A DNA stretch of 32,035 nt, from assembly GCA_002482775.1 (NCBI GenBank), contig DLGQ01000102.1, forward strand, positions 1 through 32,035, read 5' to 3'. Within the stretch, counting starts at the first letter, position 1. The number at the start of each line of letters is the position of its first letter. The position numbers and the translations under genes were made by a program. Shown here in pieces: positions 14,893 through 23,017 of the stretch. The notes under the pieces were generated by a model. That model worked only from the letters and a program-made list of their open reading frames with translations. It had not been told where the DNA came from and did no database searches. The DNA is from Flavobacteriales bacterium UBA7690 (GTDB lineage: Bacteria > Bacteroidota > Bacteroidia > Flavobacteriales_F > PHOS-HE28).

Positions 14893-15579
14893 TTAGGCCC
14901 GTTCGCCGAAGATGGCCGTACCGATCCGGACCAGGGTGCTTCCGGCCTGGATCGCCAGTTCAGCATCGCCGCTCATGCCCATGCTCAAGGTGTTGAACCG
15001 GCCCGCTGGGAGAAGGTCCTCCTCCATCACTTTCCGGTACAACTTGTTCATCGTGTTGAACTCTGCGCTGATCCGCGCGCGATCGTCCGTGTTCGTAGCC
15101 ATGCCCATCAAGCCGCGGATGCGCACATGCGGCCAACGTTCAGCAGGGTCCTGTTCGCGCAGCAGTTCCAGTACTTCGTCCGGTGCGAAGCCATGTTTCG
15201 TTTCCTCAAGTGCCACGTGGATCTGCAACAACACATCCACGGTCTTCGCGCTGGCGTTCGCGCGTTTCTCGATCTCCTCCAAAAGACGTGGACCATCCAC
15301 GCCATGGATCAAGTGCGCGAACGGGAGCACATGCTTCACGTTGCTGCGCTGCAGGTGGCCTATGAAATGCCATTGGATGTCCGGCGGAAGTTGCGGCACC
15401 TTTTCCCGAAGTTCCTGCGGATAGTTCTCGCCGAAGGCACGGTGTCCCAGATCATAGAGTGCTCGGATCTCTTCCACCGAACGTGTCTTGCTCACCGCCA
15501 CCAACGTGACGTGTGCGGGAAGGCCGGCTTTCACCGCGTGATAGCGTTCTGCCAGCGCCGATCGGTCCAGTGCGCCCAT
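14893..15579 (-). CDS. yggS: YggS/PLPBP family PLP-binding protein
   Basis: A 228-aa pyridoxal-phosphate-binding protein with an alanine-racemase-like barrel. It keeps PLP and amino-acid pools in balance and has no known catalytic turnover. The PLP lysine is K31 in LVAVSKTRS. Other family marks are FGENYPQEL, WHFIGHLQRSNVK, the GLMGMAT motif and the phosphate-binding loop LSMGMSGDAELAI, with the C-terminal VRIGTAIFGER. A GTG at 15585, overlapping the DUF1015 stop, is an alternative start (+2 residues). As last gene of serC-serA-DUF1015-yggS, its link to the PLP enzyme SerC is plausible. Confidence 0.93.
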   Translation of the reverse strand: MGALDRSALAERYHAVKAGLPAHVTLVAVSKTRSVEEIRALYDLGHRAFGENYPQELREKVPQLPPDIQWHFIGHLQRSNVKHVLPFAHLIHGVDGPRLLEEIEKRANASAKTVDVLLQIHVALEETKHGFAPDEVLELLREQDPAERWPHVRIRGLMGMATNTDDRARISAEFNTMNKLYRKVMEEDLLPAGRFNTLSMGMSGDAELAIQAGSTLVRIGTAIFGERA

Positions 15580-15581
15580 GA

Positions 15582-16808
15582 TCACACGTCTTCCAAGCTG
15601 TACACGGTGATCCCGCTGCGCAGCTTCGGTTCGATGTACGTGCTCTTAGGCGGCATGCACCCACCGGTATCGGCCACGGCCTTCAGTTCTTCGAAACTAA
15701 CGGGCCGTAGGTTGAAGGCTGCTGCTGCCTCACCGCTCTTCACCAAACGTTCAAGTTCCGCTACGCCGTAGGTGCCGGGTACGAATTTCACATGCGGATC
15801 GGTGCGCAGATCATGGATGCCGAGCACAGGGTGCAGCACGGCATCGCTCAGCACGGAAGCATCGAGCTTGTCTGCAGCATCGGCACCTGGTTTCGGTCGC
15901 GGCAAAGTGAGGGTGAACCAGCCTTTGCGGGTACACATGTTCACAGTGCCGTGCGCAGGCATTTCCGTGGGCGCGCAGGGAAGGGGATGGAGTTCACCCA
16001 CCTCCTTCACGGCTTCCAAGAATTCATCGGTGTCCATACCGCCCAAGCTGGTAACAGCCCGATCGAAGTTGTGGATGTGCAAGTGTTCCTGGGGGACGAT
16101 GAACGCTAGACACCACGCCTTCGGTGCATCGGCGAAAGCGCCCGTGCTCTCTGCGAGGCGGGCACTGCTGGCCATGCGGTGGTGGCCATCGGCGATGTAC
16201 AGCGCATCGATGGAGCCGAACCGCTGGGCCACCGCGCTGATCACATTTGGATCACTAACGGTCCAGATGCGGTGCCGAACGCGGTCCGTGGTACTGAAGT
16301 CGTAGATAGGGGAAGCGTTCCAAGCAGCGCCCAACGCCGCATCCAGCCCATGGCCTTGCGGGGCAGCGAGCAACACGGGCTCTGCGTTGATGCCCGTTAT
16401 GTCCAGGTATTCCTTGAAGAGTTCTTCGCGCGCCTGGAGGGTGTGTTCATGCACCTTCACCTTGCCTCCTCGGTAATCGCTTACGGATACGGCCGCTATG
16501 ATGCCGCGCGAGAGCAGGCCTTTGCGGCTCTGTTCGTAGAGGTAGATGCACGGCTTCTCATCGCGCAGGAACCAGCCATCGCCAACGAACTCGTTCCATT
16601 TGCGGCGTACGTTGGTGAAACGCTGGTGGCGGCTCAGGTGTGCGTTGTTCCCGTGGTCGGGATGGATCACATGCAGGAAAGAGAACGGGTTGCCGCTCAG
16701 CTTCTCACGCAGTTGATCATCTGTGTATGAGACGTACGACCGCGAGCCTACGAGGTGGGCTTTGTCCGGCGTAGGACGCCAGGCGCGGAAGGGGCGGATG
16801 CGTACCAT
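15582..16808 (-). CDS. DUF1015 family protein in serine operon
   Basis: A 408-aa cytoplasmic protein of the DUF1015 (COG4198) family. Conserved stretches include the N-terminal IRPFRAWRPTPDKA and HVIHPDHGNNAHLS. The central YIADGHHRMASSARLAE has a likely metal- or phosphate-binding DGHHR motif. FMPP-type residues appear near the end (GGCMPPKSTYIEPKLRSG). Biochemical function is not established. The ATG overlaps the serA stop by one base and its own stop abuts yggS, so it is translationally coupled in a serine biosynthesis operon. The coupling suggests a role in serine or phosphoserine metabolism. That is inference; no known phosphatase signature (HAD or PP2C) is visible. Confidence 0.85.
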   Translation of the reverse strand: MVRIRPFRAWRPTPDKAHLVGSRSYVSYTDDQLREKLSGNPFSFLHVIHPDHGNNAHLSRHQRFTNVRRKWNEFVGDGWFLRDEKPCIYLYEQSRKGLLSRGIIAAVSVSDYRGGKVKVHEHTLQAREELFKEYLDITGINAEPVLLAAPQGHGLDAALGAAWNASPIYDFSTTDRVRHRIWTVSDPNVISAVAQRFGSIDALYIADGHHRMASSARLAESTGAFADAPKAWCLAFIVPQEHLHIHNFDRAVTSLGGMDTDEFLEAVKEVGELHPLPCAPTEMPAHGTVNMCTRKGWFTLTLPRPKPGADAADKLDASVLSDAVLHPVLGIHDLRTDPHVKFVPGTYGVAELERLVKSGEAAAAFNLRPVSFEELKAVADTGGCMPPKSTYIEPKLRSGITVYSLEDV

Positions 16809-17776
16809 CAGCCCACGTCCACCGTGGAACGGAAGGAGATGATCTGGTCGGCGAGCTCATCACCCACGCGGCCTTGTGCTTCCGCGGTAGCCGCACCGAT
16901 GTGCGGCGTCAGGCTCAGGTTGGCTTCTGCCATCAGGTCTTCGCGCGGCTCGGGTTCGCCCACGAACACGTCCAGCGCAGCACCGCGTACACGGCCATCC
17001 TTCAAGGCTTTCAGCAAAGCATCCTCATCGATGCTGCCACCGCGTGCTGTGTTCACCAACACCACGCCGGGCTTCACCATGGCGAGTTCGGCGGTGCCCA
17101 GCACGGGGCGACCATCTTTCTGTGCCGGCACATGCAGGCTGATGGCATCCGCTTGTTGGAGCAGCTCGGTCATGGAGACCATCTTCACCGGAACGCGCAC
17201 GTTGTGTCCGCCGACCTCCAGTTCCAATGCTTCCACTGTGGCGTTGTTGTCCACGTAGATCACGCGCATGCCACAACCCAAAGCATAACGGGCGGTCCAC
17301 TGGCCGATACGGCCGAAGCCGACCACACCAAGTGTTTTGCCGCGTAGTTCGAAACCCTTTTCGTATTCCTTCTTCAGGTCCTTGAATTTCGTGCGACCCT
17401 CGGCAGGCATGCGGCGGTTGGCCTTGTGCAGGTTGCGCATCAAGCTGAAGAGGTGCGCCATCACCAACTCAGCCACGCTGATGCTGCTGGATGCTGGCGT
17501 ATTGATCACCGGCAGGCCTTTGTCTTTCGCGTAGGCCACATCGATGTTGTCCAAGCCCACGCCACCGCGTCCGATCAGCCTCAGTGAGGGGCAGGCGTCG
17601 ATCAGCTCGCGGCGCACTTTGGTGGCACTGCGCACCAGTAGCACCTCCACGTTCTCCTGGTTGATGTAGGCGATCAATTGGTCCTGCGGCACATGATCCG
17701 TGGTCACCTTGAATCCTTCTTCGTTGAGGCTGTTCTTGGCTTGTGCCGAGATACCGTCGTTGGCGTGTACGCGCAT
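16808..17776 (-). CDS. serA: D-3-phosphoglycerate dehydrogenase (short type)
   Basis: A 322-aa enzyme that oxidises 3-phosphoglycerate to 3-phosphohydroxypyruvate with NAD+, the first step of serine synthesis. The N-terminal substrate domain includes LLVRSATKVRRELID and GRGGVGLDNID. The nucleotide fold has G-x-G-x-x-G at 153-158 (GFGRIG), followed by the acidic D176 (IYVDNN) for NAD. Catalytic residues are R245 (NTARGG), E274 (GEPEP) and H292 (TPHIG). There is no C-terminal ACT domain, so feedback inhibition by serine through that domain is not expected. It starts 16 nt after serC. A generic D-2-hydroxyacid dehydrogenase is the alternative, but the context makes serA most likely. Confidence 0.93.
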   Translation of the reverse strand: MRVHANDGISAQAKNSLNEEGFKVTTDHVPQDQLIAYINQENVEVLLVRSATKVRRELIDACPSLRLIGRGGVGLDNIDVAYAKDKGLPVINTPASSSISVAELVMAHLFSLMRNLHKANRRMPAEGRTKFKDLKKEYEKGFELRGKTLGVVGFGRIGQWTARYALGCGMRVIYVDNNATVEALELEVGGHNVRVPVKMVSMTELLQQADAISLHVPAQKDGRPVLGTAELAMVKPGVVLVNTARGGSIDEDALLKALKDGRVRGAALDVFVGEPEPREDLMAEANLSLTPHIGAATAEAQGRVGDELADQIISFRSTVDVG

Positions 17777-17792
17777 CGTTGTTACCGGTGGT

Positions 17793-18881
17793 TTATCCGT
17801 TCTTCTTGGCGAAGTCCTCCATCACATCCACCAGCACTTGGACGCTTTCCAACGGCAGGGCGTTGTACATGCTGGCACGGTAGCCGCCTACGCTGCGGTG
17901 GCCGCGGATGCCACTTACACCCGCTTCCTTCCACTGCGCATCGAACGCGGTTTCCAGTGCAGCATCGGTCATCACGAAGGTGGGGTTCATCACGCTGCGG
18001 TCCTCAACGGCGGTAGTGCCTTGGAAAATGGGGAGGCGATCGATGGCATCGTACAGCAGCTTGGCTTTTGCGGCGTTGCGGCGTTCCATTTCCACCACAC
18101 CACCTTGGTCTTTCATCCATTGCATGGTGAGCATGCTCACGTACACCGCGTAGACCGGTGGCGTGTTGTACATGCTCTCCTTGTCTGCGTGGTTCTTCAG
18201 GTCCATCATCGGGCTCAGCTTGCGGCCGGTCTTGCCCAAGAAGGCATTGTCGAACAGGTATACCGTTGCACCGGCAGGTCCCATGTTCTTCTGCGCACCA
18301 CCGTAGATCAGGGCGAAGTCGCTCACGTTCACCGGGCGGCTGAAGATGTCGCTGCTCATGTCGCAGATCAGCGGCACCGGGCTTTTCGGGAATTGCTTGT
18401 ACTGCGTGCCGAAAATGGTGTTGTTGCTGGTGAAGTGGAAGTAGTCGGCATCCGCAGGAATGATGAATCCTTTTGGGATGTAGTTGAAGTTCTTGTCCTC
18501 ACTACTAGCCACCACCAGCGTTTCGCCGGCCATCTTGCTTTCCTTGATGGCGCGTGTGGCCCACTCACCGGTGTTGGCGTAGGCCGCCTTACCACCCAGG
18601 CGCATGTAGTTCTGTGGGATCATGTGGAAACCCATACTCGCACCGCCACCGAGGAACACCACTTGGTAGTGCTCCGGAGCGTTGAGTAGTTCCTTCACCA
18701 GGCTTTGGGCCTTGGCCATCACGGCTTCGAACGGTTTGCTGCGATGGCTCATCTCGATGATGGAGAGGCCTGTGCCTTCATAGTCGAGGATGGACTCGGA
18801 AGCTTTGCGCAACACCTCTTGCGGGAGGATGCACGGTCCGGCGCTGAAGTTGTGGACCTTCACGTGGGTAGCAGTGGTCAT
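17793..18881 (-). CDS. serC: phosphoserine aminotransferase
   Basis: A 362-aa PLP enzyme of fold type I that transfers the amino group of glutamate to 3-phosphohydroxypyruvate, giving phosphoserine. It may also serve PLP synthesis. The N-terminal NFSAGPCILPQEVL, EMSHRSKPFE and FLGGGASMGFHMIP are diagnostic. The PLP lysine is K198 (LIYGGAQKNMGPAG). The C-terminal GIRGHRSVGGYRASMYNA carries phosphate-binding Arg and His residues. It is the first gene of the serine operon; a weak TAnnTTT box lies about 30 nt upstream. Confidence 0.96.
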   Translation of the reverse strand: MTTATHVKVHNFSAGPCILPQEVLRKASESILDYEGTGLSIIEMSHRSKPFEAVMAKAQSLVKELLNAPEHYQVVFLGGGASMGFHMIPQNYMRLGGKAAYANTGEWATRAIKESKMAGETLVVASSEDKNFNYIPKGFIIPADADYFHFTSNNTIFGTQYKQFPKSPVPLICDMSSDIFSRPVNVSDFALIYGGAQKNMGPAGATVYLFDNAFLGKTGRKLSPMMDLKNHADKESMYNTPPVYAVYVSMLTMQWMKDQGGVVEMERRNAAKAKLLYDAIDRLPIFQGTTAVEDRSVMNPTFVMTDAALETAFDAQWKEAGVSGIRGHRSVGGYRASMYNALPLESVQVLVDVMEDFAKKNG

Positions 18882-18911
18882 GTTCAGTTGGTGCCGGTGA
18901 GATCGGCGCGG

Positions 18912-18919
18912 TAAAGGTA
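18912..18919 (-). promoter_or_regulatory. probable -7 box for serine operon
   Basis: TACCTTTA, one mismatch to TAnnTTTG, 30 nt before the serC ATG. There is no visible riboswitch or attenuator between it and the gene. Confidence 0.4.
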
Positions 18920-18987
18920 ACCGGTAGTGCCCCGGTGGTCATATCTTCACATCGATCCGTACACGATCCAACGTTCGATCCGGAGCA

Positions 18988-19884
18988 TCATCGACTGCCT
19001 TTGTCCTTCGCGCCGCCAGGTTTACCGGTGTCCGGGGCACGCAGGTCGATCTCCGGACCGAACCACCATTCACCTTTGTGCCAGTAGAACCCGTCGTGCG
19101 TCATGTCCGGGCCATAGAACGCCCAATTGTCCTTCAGGTCCGCACGGGAAGGGGATAGGTGGTCCATGATGATGGCTTCCAGCGACGGATCGTACCTCAA
19201 CGTCATGCTCAGGTTGGCGGCGTAACCATAGACTTTACGCATAGCCTTCAACTTACTTCCGGCATTCCGAGGGGTTGCTGAACTGCCAGAGCCGAACAGT
19301 GGTGCCCCGAAACGCGGCTTGCCACTTTTGAAGGTGAGGATCTCGATCACCTTGCGGGTCTCGGCTTTGCTGTGGCCTTTCCAGCCGAGCAAGGTGTATA
19401 CGGTGCGGCCGCCTTTCTGCCTGGGGACCACTTCGTAGTACAGCGCGCCATACCACTTGTCCGGGCCCAGTTCCGGCACTTCGGGGGAAGGGATCTTGGC
19501 GGTCATATCCCGCAATTCGTAGAGCGCTTGGCCCTTGGGTGTTCGGGCCAGGAGGAATCCCTCGAAGAGGTGTTGGCCATCGTTGCGCGGCAGGTTCCAG
19601 GTGAACAGGCGGAAAGCACCGTCGGGCGCGTCCACACGGGTCATTTGCAGGTCTTCGAAGTCGGCGGTGTGGGCGTCGTCCTTGTCCAACAACGCGCGCA
19701 GGTCGGCTTTGATCGCCATATTGATGCTGTCCTGCACCAGATCGGTCGCGCTGGGCAGTCGCTTCAAATTGGAACCGATGCGTGCTTTCAGGACCTGTCC
19801 CGTTCCAGCGGGATCGGCCTGGGCCTGGATCATGTTCGCTCCCCACACGGGAAGGAATAGAAGGAAGGTGAGGAGCCGGAGCAT
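18988..19884 (-). CDS. secreted protein of unknown function
   Basis: A 298-aa protein with an N-terminal signal peptide (about residues 1-22, MLRLLTFLLFLPVWGANM then IQAQA). The central region has many aromatic residues in strand-like patterns: FRLFTWNLPRNDGQHLFEGF, KWYGALYYEVVP and YTLLGWKGHSKAETRKVIEI. It ends near a Lys/Gly-rich tail. Proteins with the same 'YYEV...YTLLGWxG...T..KVIEILTF' layout occur in other Bacteroidota as far as I recall, but I cannot name a domain. It starts 48 nt after the ferredoxin gene on the same strand, without an intervening promoter box, so it may share that transcript. Confidence 0.7.
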   Translation of the reverse strand: MLRLLTFLLFLPVWGANMIQAQADPAGTGQVLKARIGSNLKRLPSATDLVQDSINMAIKADLRALLDKDDAHTADFEDLQMTRVDAPDGAFRLFTWNLPRNDGQHLFEGFLLARTPKGQALYELRDMTAKIPSPEVPELGPDKWYGALYYEVVPRQKGGRTVYTLLGWKGHSKAETRKVIEILTFKSGKPRFGAPLFGSGSSATPRNAGSKLKAMRKVYGYAANLSMTLRYDPSLEAIIMDHLSPSRADLKDNWAFYGPDMTHDGFYWHKGEWWFGPEIDLRAPDTGKPGGAKDKGSR

Positions 19885-19932
19885 TCGTAAGGAGCAACTC
19901 GTGCGGTCGTCCTTCAGTACGCCAATACCATG

Positions 19933-20280
19933 CTACAAGTGCATGAATTCCTTCTTCGCCATCAGTTGCTCCTTGGTCTCGCGGAAGTCGGGATCGTCCA
20001 CGCAGCAATCCACCGGGCAAACGGCGGCGCACTGCGGCTCATCGTGGAAGCCGGTGCATTCGGTGCATTTGTCGGTAACGATGTAGTACACGTCCATGGT
20101 CTTGGGCGTGTTGGCCGCATCCGCCTCGTAGGTGTTGCCCATGGGCGTGGTCTGCGTGCCTTTCAGCGAGGTGCCGTCCGCCAGCCGCCACTCAGCGCCC
20201 CCTTCGTAGATGGCGTTATTGGGGCATTCGGGTTCGCATGCACCACAGTTGATGCATTCGTCGGTGATCATGATCGCCAT
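19933..20280 (-). CDS. 2[4Fe-4S] ferredoxin, Alvin type
   Basis: A 115-aa low-potential electron carrier. The first cluster motif is C9-x2-C12-x2-C15-x3-C19-P. The second is C72-x2-C75-x8-C84-x3-C88-P, with the eight-residue spacer typical of the Allochromatium vinosum type. Between the two clusters is a 50-residue insertion, unusually long compared with clostridial ferredoxins, and a short helical tail follows. Two more cysteines (C92, C93) sit after cluster II. The gene is divergent from the acyl-CoA reductase gene with interlocked promoters. Its electron donor and acceptor are not known. Confidence 0.93.
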   Translation of the reverse strand: MAIMITDECINCGACEPECPNNAIYEGGAEWRLADGTSLKGTQTTPMGNTYEADAANTPKTMDVYYIVTDKCTECTGFHDEPQCAAVCPVDCCVDDPDFRETKEQLMAKKEFMHL

Positions 20281-20292
20281 GGCGGTACGGTC

Positions 20293-20300
20293 TACTTTTG
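20293..20300 (+). promoter_or_regulatory. -7 box for acyl-CoA reductase
   Basis: TACTTTTG, an exact TAnnTTTG match, 34 nt before the ATG at 20335. It interlocks with the minus-strand ferredoxin box at 20307-20314. Confidence 0.7.
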
Positions 20301-20306
20301 GGCCCG

Positions 20307-20314
20307 CAAAGATA
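20307..20314 (-). promoter_or_regulatory. -7 box for ferredoxin
   Basis: TATCTTTG on the minus strand, an exact consensus match, 26 nt before the ferredoxin ATG. Only 6 nt separate it from the plus-strand box, so the two promoters face across each other. Confidence 0.7.
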
Positions 20315-20334
20315 GGCGCACCCCGCTAGCACGC

Positions 20335-21411
20335 ATGAACACCGCACAAGAGACCCGGTTGAACGAACGCATCGCTGCCCTGGAGCAACTCGGCAAGGTG
20401 ATGGCTTTGGTGGGTAATGGAGCGGAATGGCCCGGCCATGGCTGCGGGTTGAACGAGGAGGAATTCAACCAGTTGGATGCCACTGTTCGCCGAGCGTACC
20501 TCACCAATGCCTGGTTCACGGAAGAGAACGTGCGGTATGCCTTCGCCTCGTGGGCCATCGCTTTGGAGCGACCTGCCGTTGACGCATGGCTGGCGGCCTA
20601 TCCGGAGTTGAACGAACCACGCGTCTCCGTTCGTCGTGTTGGTCTCGTGCTGGCCGGTAATATCCCGTTGGTGGGTCTGCACGATGTGCTGTGCGTCTGG
20701 CTCAGTGGGCATACCTCCCGCGTGAAATGCTCTTCCCAGGATCCTGCGCTGATCCCGGCGTTGATCCATGTCCTGGACCGCTTTCTGCCCGGCACGGCGG
20801 AACGGATCGTCTTCCTCACCGAGAAGCTGGGTGAGGTGGATGCGGTGATCGCCACGGGTAGCAATAACACGGCGCGTTACTTCGAACATTACTTCGGGCA
20901 CCTGCCACGCATCGTGCGCAAAAGCCGGGTGAGCGTGGCGGTGCTGGATGGAACGGAAACGCAAGAGGAACTAGCCGCGCTGGGCGACGACATCTTCCGC
21001 TTTTTCGGCCTGGGCTGCCGCAACGTGGCCAAACTCTTTGTGCCGGAAGACTTCGTATTGGATCGCTACTTCGAGGCGATCTACCCGTGGAACGACATCG
21101 TGAATCACAACAAGTACGGCAACAACTACGACTACACCCGCGCGCTCTGGCTGCTGGATGGCGTCAAGTTCCTGGAGAATGGCTTCACCCTGTTGAAGGA
21201 GGATGCGGCGTTGGCCAGTCCGGTCTCGGCGGTCTTCTACGAACGGTACAGTGATCCAACGATCCTAGCCACCACGTTGGGCGGCGCGAAGGACTCCATC
21301 CAATGTATCGTGGGCCATGGTCAGGTGCCTTTTGGCACAGCACAAGCGCCCGCGTTGGATGACTACGCGGACGGGGTGGATACGTTGCGTTTCCTTGTCG
21401 ACCTGAAGTAG
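20335..21411 (+). CDS. LuxC-type acyl-CoA reductase
   Basis: A 358-aa protein of the LuxC acyl-CoA reductase family, which reduces acyl-CoA or acyl-enzyme to aldehyde with NADPH. Marks are the RRVGLVLAGNIPLVGLHDVL stretch, a nucleotide-binding region (VDAVIATGSNNTARYFEHYF) and the catalytic cysteine C228 in FFGLGCRNVAKLF. No luxA/B, D or E genes are near, so bioluminescence is not indicated; LuxC homologues are common in non-luminous Bacteroidota. Frames running upstream into the ferredoxin region are read-through of the opposite strand, and ATG 20335 fits the promoter box. It ends 1 nt from the stop of a convergent gene. Confidence 0.88.
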   Translation: MNTAQETRLNERIAALEQLGKVMALVGNGAEWPGHGCGLNEEEFNQLDATVRRAYLTNAWFTEENVRYAFASWAIALERPAVDAWLAAYPELNEPRVSVRRVGLVLAGNIPLVGLHDVLCVWLSGHTSRVKCSSQDPALIPALIHVLDRFLPGTAERIVFLTEKLGEVDAVIATGSNNTARYFEHYFGHLPRIVRKSRVSVAVLDGTETQEELAALGDDIFRFFGLGCRNVAKLFVPEDFVLDRYFEAIYPWNDIVNHNKYGNNYDYTRALWLLDGVKFLENGFTLLKEDAALASPVSAVFYERYSDPTILATTLGGAKDSIQCIVGHGQVPFGTAQAPALDDYADGVDTLRFLVDLK

Positions 21412-21412
21412 C

Positions 21413-22921
21413 CTACGGCGTTACCTCGTAGCAGCCGAGGTCCCTTTGGCCGTCGATGCCGCGATCCACCCCGTCAAGATCGAACAGCGCGAAGGTGTTG
21501 GAAGAAGGGATCGCACGATCGGCTGCGGCTGAGTTGGGTCTGATGTGGAAGTCGCGTGCCGAAGCATCCACGAAGGACGGGTTCTGGTTGCGGTAGATCG
21601 TGCTCGGGTCGGGGAAATACGGCGAATTGCTGCTTTGTGTAGTGCGAAGCAATGCGTGTGTGAAGCTCAGGGAACTCGGCAACTGTAGGTCGTTGAACGA
21701 GAACTGGAATTCGTTCTCGTTACTTCCATGTACAAGCCCGTTGATGAACGTGCTGTTGGAAATGTCCCGCACCTGCAACTCGTTCGCCGTCTGGTACACG
21801 TTGTTCATGTAGAAGGCGGGTGTCTGCCGTATCCCGTAGCTCCAGTAGTTCGCGATGGTGAAATGCTCGAACTGGTACTCGCCACCGCCCGTGAGCGCTA
21901 CACCGTACTGACCGCAATCGCCAACGAGCAGGTTGGTGGCCTGGATGCTGTAGTTGCGACTAAGTATCCCCGCCGCGCTACAGTTGCGGATCTTCACACT
22001 ATTGAGGATGAGTTTCTGGGCGCTGGTGGGTTCCTCCGGGCGCCAGGGAACGTTCTCGCACTGGATCCCCACCAACGCGTTCTTGATCAGCACGTTGCTG
22101 AACTCGTTCGTGAATTCCGCCGGGCCTTCGTTTAACCAGATCCGGTCCCATTGGCCGGGCAATTCGGCATAGAAGGGTTCCAGCCGGTCGCCTTGGAAGG
22201 TGATGGGTTGGGAGAGGTCTCCGTTGGCTTTGATCTGCCCATACCGGTATACCCATAGCCCGCCGCCACCGTGGAAATACACATCCACCCCCGGTTCGAT
22301 GATCAGCGTACAGCACGAATCCACGACACCGTAGCCGTAGATCACATAGGGGAGATCGTCCACCCAGGTCACGGTCTCGCAGATCTGGATACCATTCTCA
22401 TCTAAGCCCCCCGCGATATAACTGAACGACGGTAGTCCTTCAATTTGGATGCTATCAGGACCGATCGTAATGAAGTGTGCGTTCTGTCCCCACGCTTCCA
22501 GCAGCACTTGCTGCGCTGTCCCATTCGTATTGAACAGGACATGATCCTGGATGATGAACGGATTGCTGGAGTTGCCTTGGTCCAAGGTGACTTCAACGAA
22601 AACGTAGATGCTATCGCCCCCCAGGATCTCCACATCATCGAAGGTGATGCCGGTGGCTCCGTCCACATTGAGGCGATAGGGGGAAGGACTGCCACCTTCC
22701 AAGGCGATATCCACCCGCACGGCATTCGCGCTCGGGTTGCGGGCCACGAAACGCTTGGTCACAGACCCAACCCCGCTGAAAAGGGTGTCGAACAACACCG
22801 TATCCCGGCTGAGATCCAGGGAGATACCGCTTTCGTCGGTGAATTTGGCCTCTTTCCGGCACGAGGTGAGTGTGCCAGCGGCGAGGATGATCAGGATTAG
22901 GGGAAGGAAGGCTGTTCTCAA
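21413..22921 (-). CDS. lipoprotein with parallel beta-helix repeats
   Basis: A 502-aa surface or periplasmic lipoprotein. The signal peptide from TTG 22921 is MRTAFLPLILIILAAGTLTS followed by the lipobox cysteine (LTSC), then KEAKFTDESG. The next 100 residues are a beta-sandwich-like region (TVLFDTLFSGVGSVTKRF, then an abnormal-spindle/HYDIN-like VTLDQGNSSNPF). About 190-480 is a right-handed beta-helix pattern (LILNSVKIRNCSAAGILSRN, NSTFINGLVHGSNENEF). It ends in an LDGVDRGIDGQRDLGCYE motif frequent in Bacteroidota beta-helix proteins. A longer frame starting at 23005 has a non-signal N-terminus, so the TTG start is preferred. Substrate or ligand unknown. Confidence 0.75.
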   Translation of the reverse strand: MRTAFLPLILIILAAGTLTSCRKEAKFTDESGISLDLSRDTVLFDTLFSGVGSVTKRFVARNPSANAVRVDIALEGGSPSPYRLNVDGATGITFDDVEILGGDSIYVFVEVTLDQGNSSNPFIIQDHVLFNTNGTAQQVLLEAWGQNAHFITIGPDSIQIEGLPSFSYIAGGLDENGIQICETVTWVDDLPYVIYGYGVVDSCCTLIIEPGVDVYFHGGGGLWVYRYGQIKANGDLSQPITFQGDRLEPFYAELPGQWDRIWLNEGPAEFTNEFSNVLIKNALVGIQCENVPWRPEEPTSAQKLILNSVKIRNCSAAGILSRNYSIQATNLLVGDCGQYGVALTGGGEYQFEHFTIANYWSYGIRQTPAFYMNNVYQTANELQVRDISNSTFINGLVHGSNENEFQFSFNDLQLPSSLSFTHALLRTTQSSNSPYFPDPSTIYRNQNPSFVDASARDFHIRPNSAAADRAIPSSNTFALFDLDGVDRGIDGQRDLGCYEVTP

Positions 22922-22927
22922 GGCTGG

Positions 22928-22935
22928 CAAAGATG
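22928..22935 (-). promoter_or_regulatory. possible -7 box for beta-helix lipoprotein
   Basis: CATCTTTG, one mismatch to TAnnTTTG, ending 6 nt before the TTG start at 22921. It supports that short start and a leaderless mRNA. Confidence 0.4.
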
Positions 22936-23017
22936 ACCGATCGCGGTTATCTACGGCTAGGGAGGCCCGATCATTGCACGGCCCAACATCACTTTGTGGG
23001 ATCAAGAACGAGGCGGA

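Noticed and set aside
14886..14901. Terminator hairpin at the end of yggS (CGGGC/GCCCG)
   Set aside because: Only 5 bp, overlaps the stop codon and has no T-tract; too weak to annotate.
17700..18689. Long plus-strand frame opposite serC and serA
   Set aside because: Same effect: His/Val/Ala/Gln-rich translation, no family resemblance, and opposite to two certain genes.
19930..20334. Extension of the acyl-CoA reductase frame upstream across the ferredoxin gene
   Set aside because: It would be antisense to a certain ferredoxin, and the promoter box and family N-terminus place the start at 20335.
20335..21411. Bioluminescence (lux) operon
   Set aside because: Only a LuxC-type reductase is present; no luciferase, acyltransferase or LuxE gene is near, and isolated homologues are common in this phylum.
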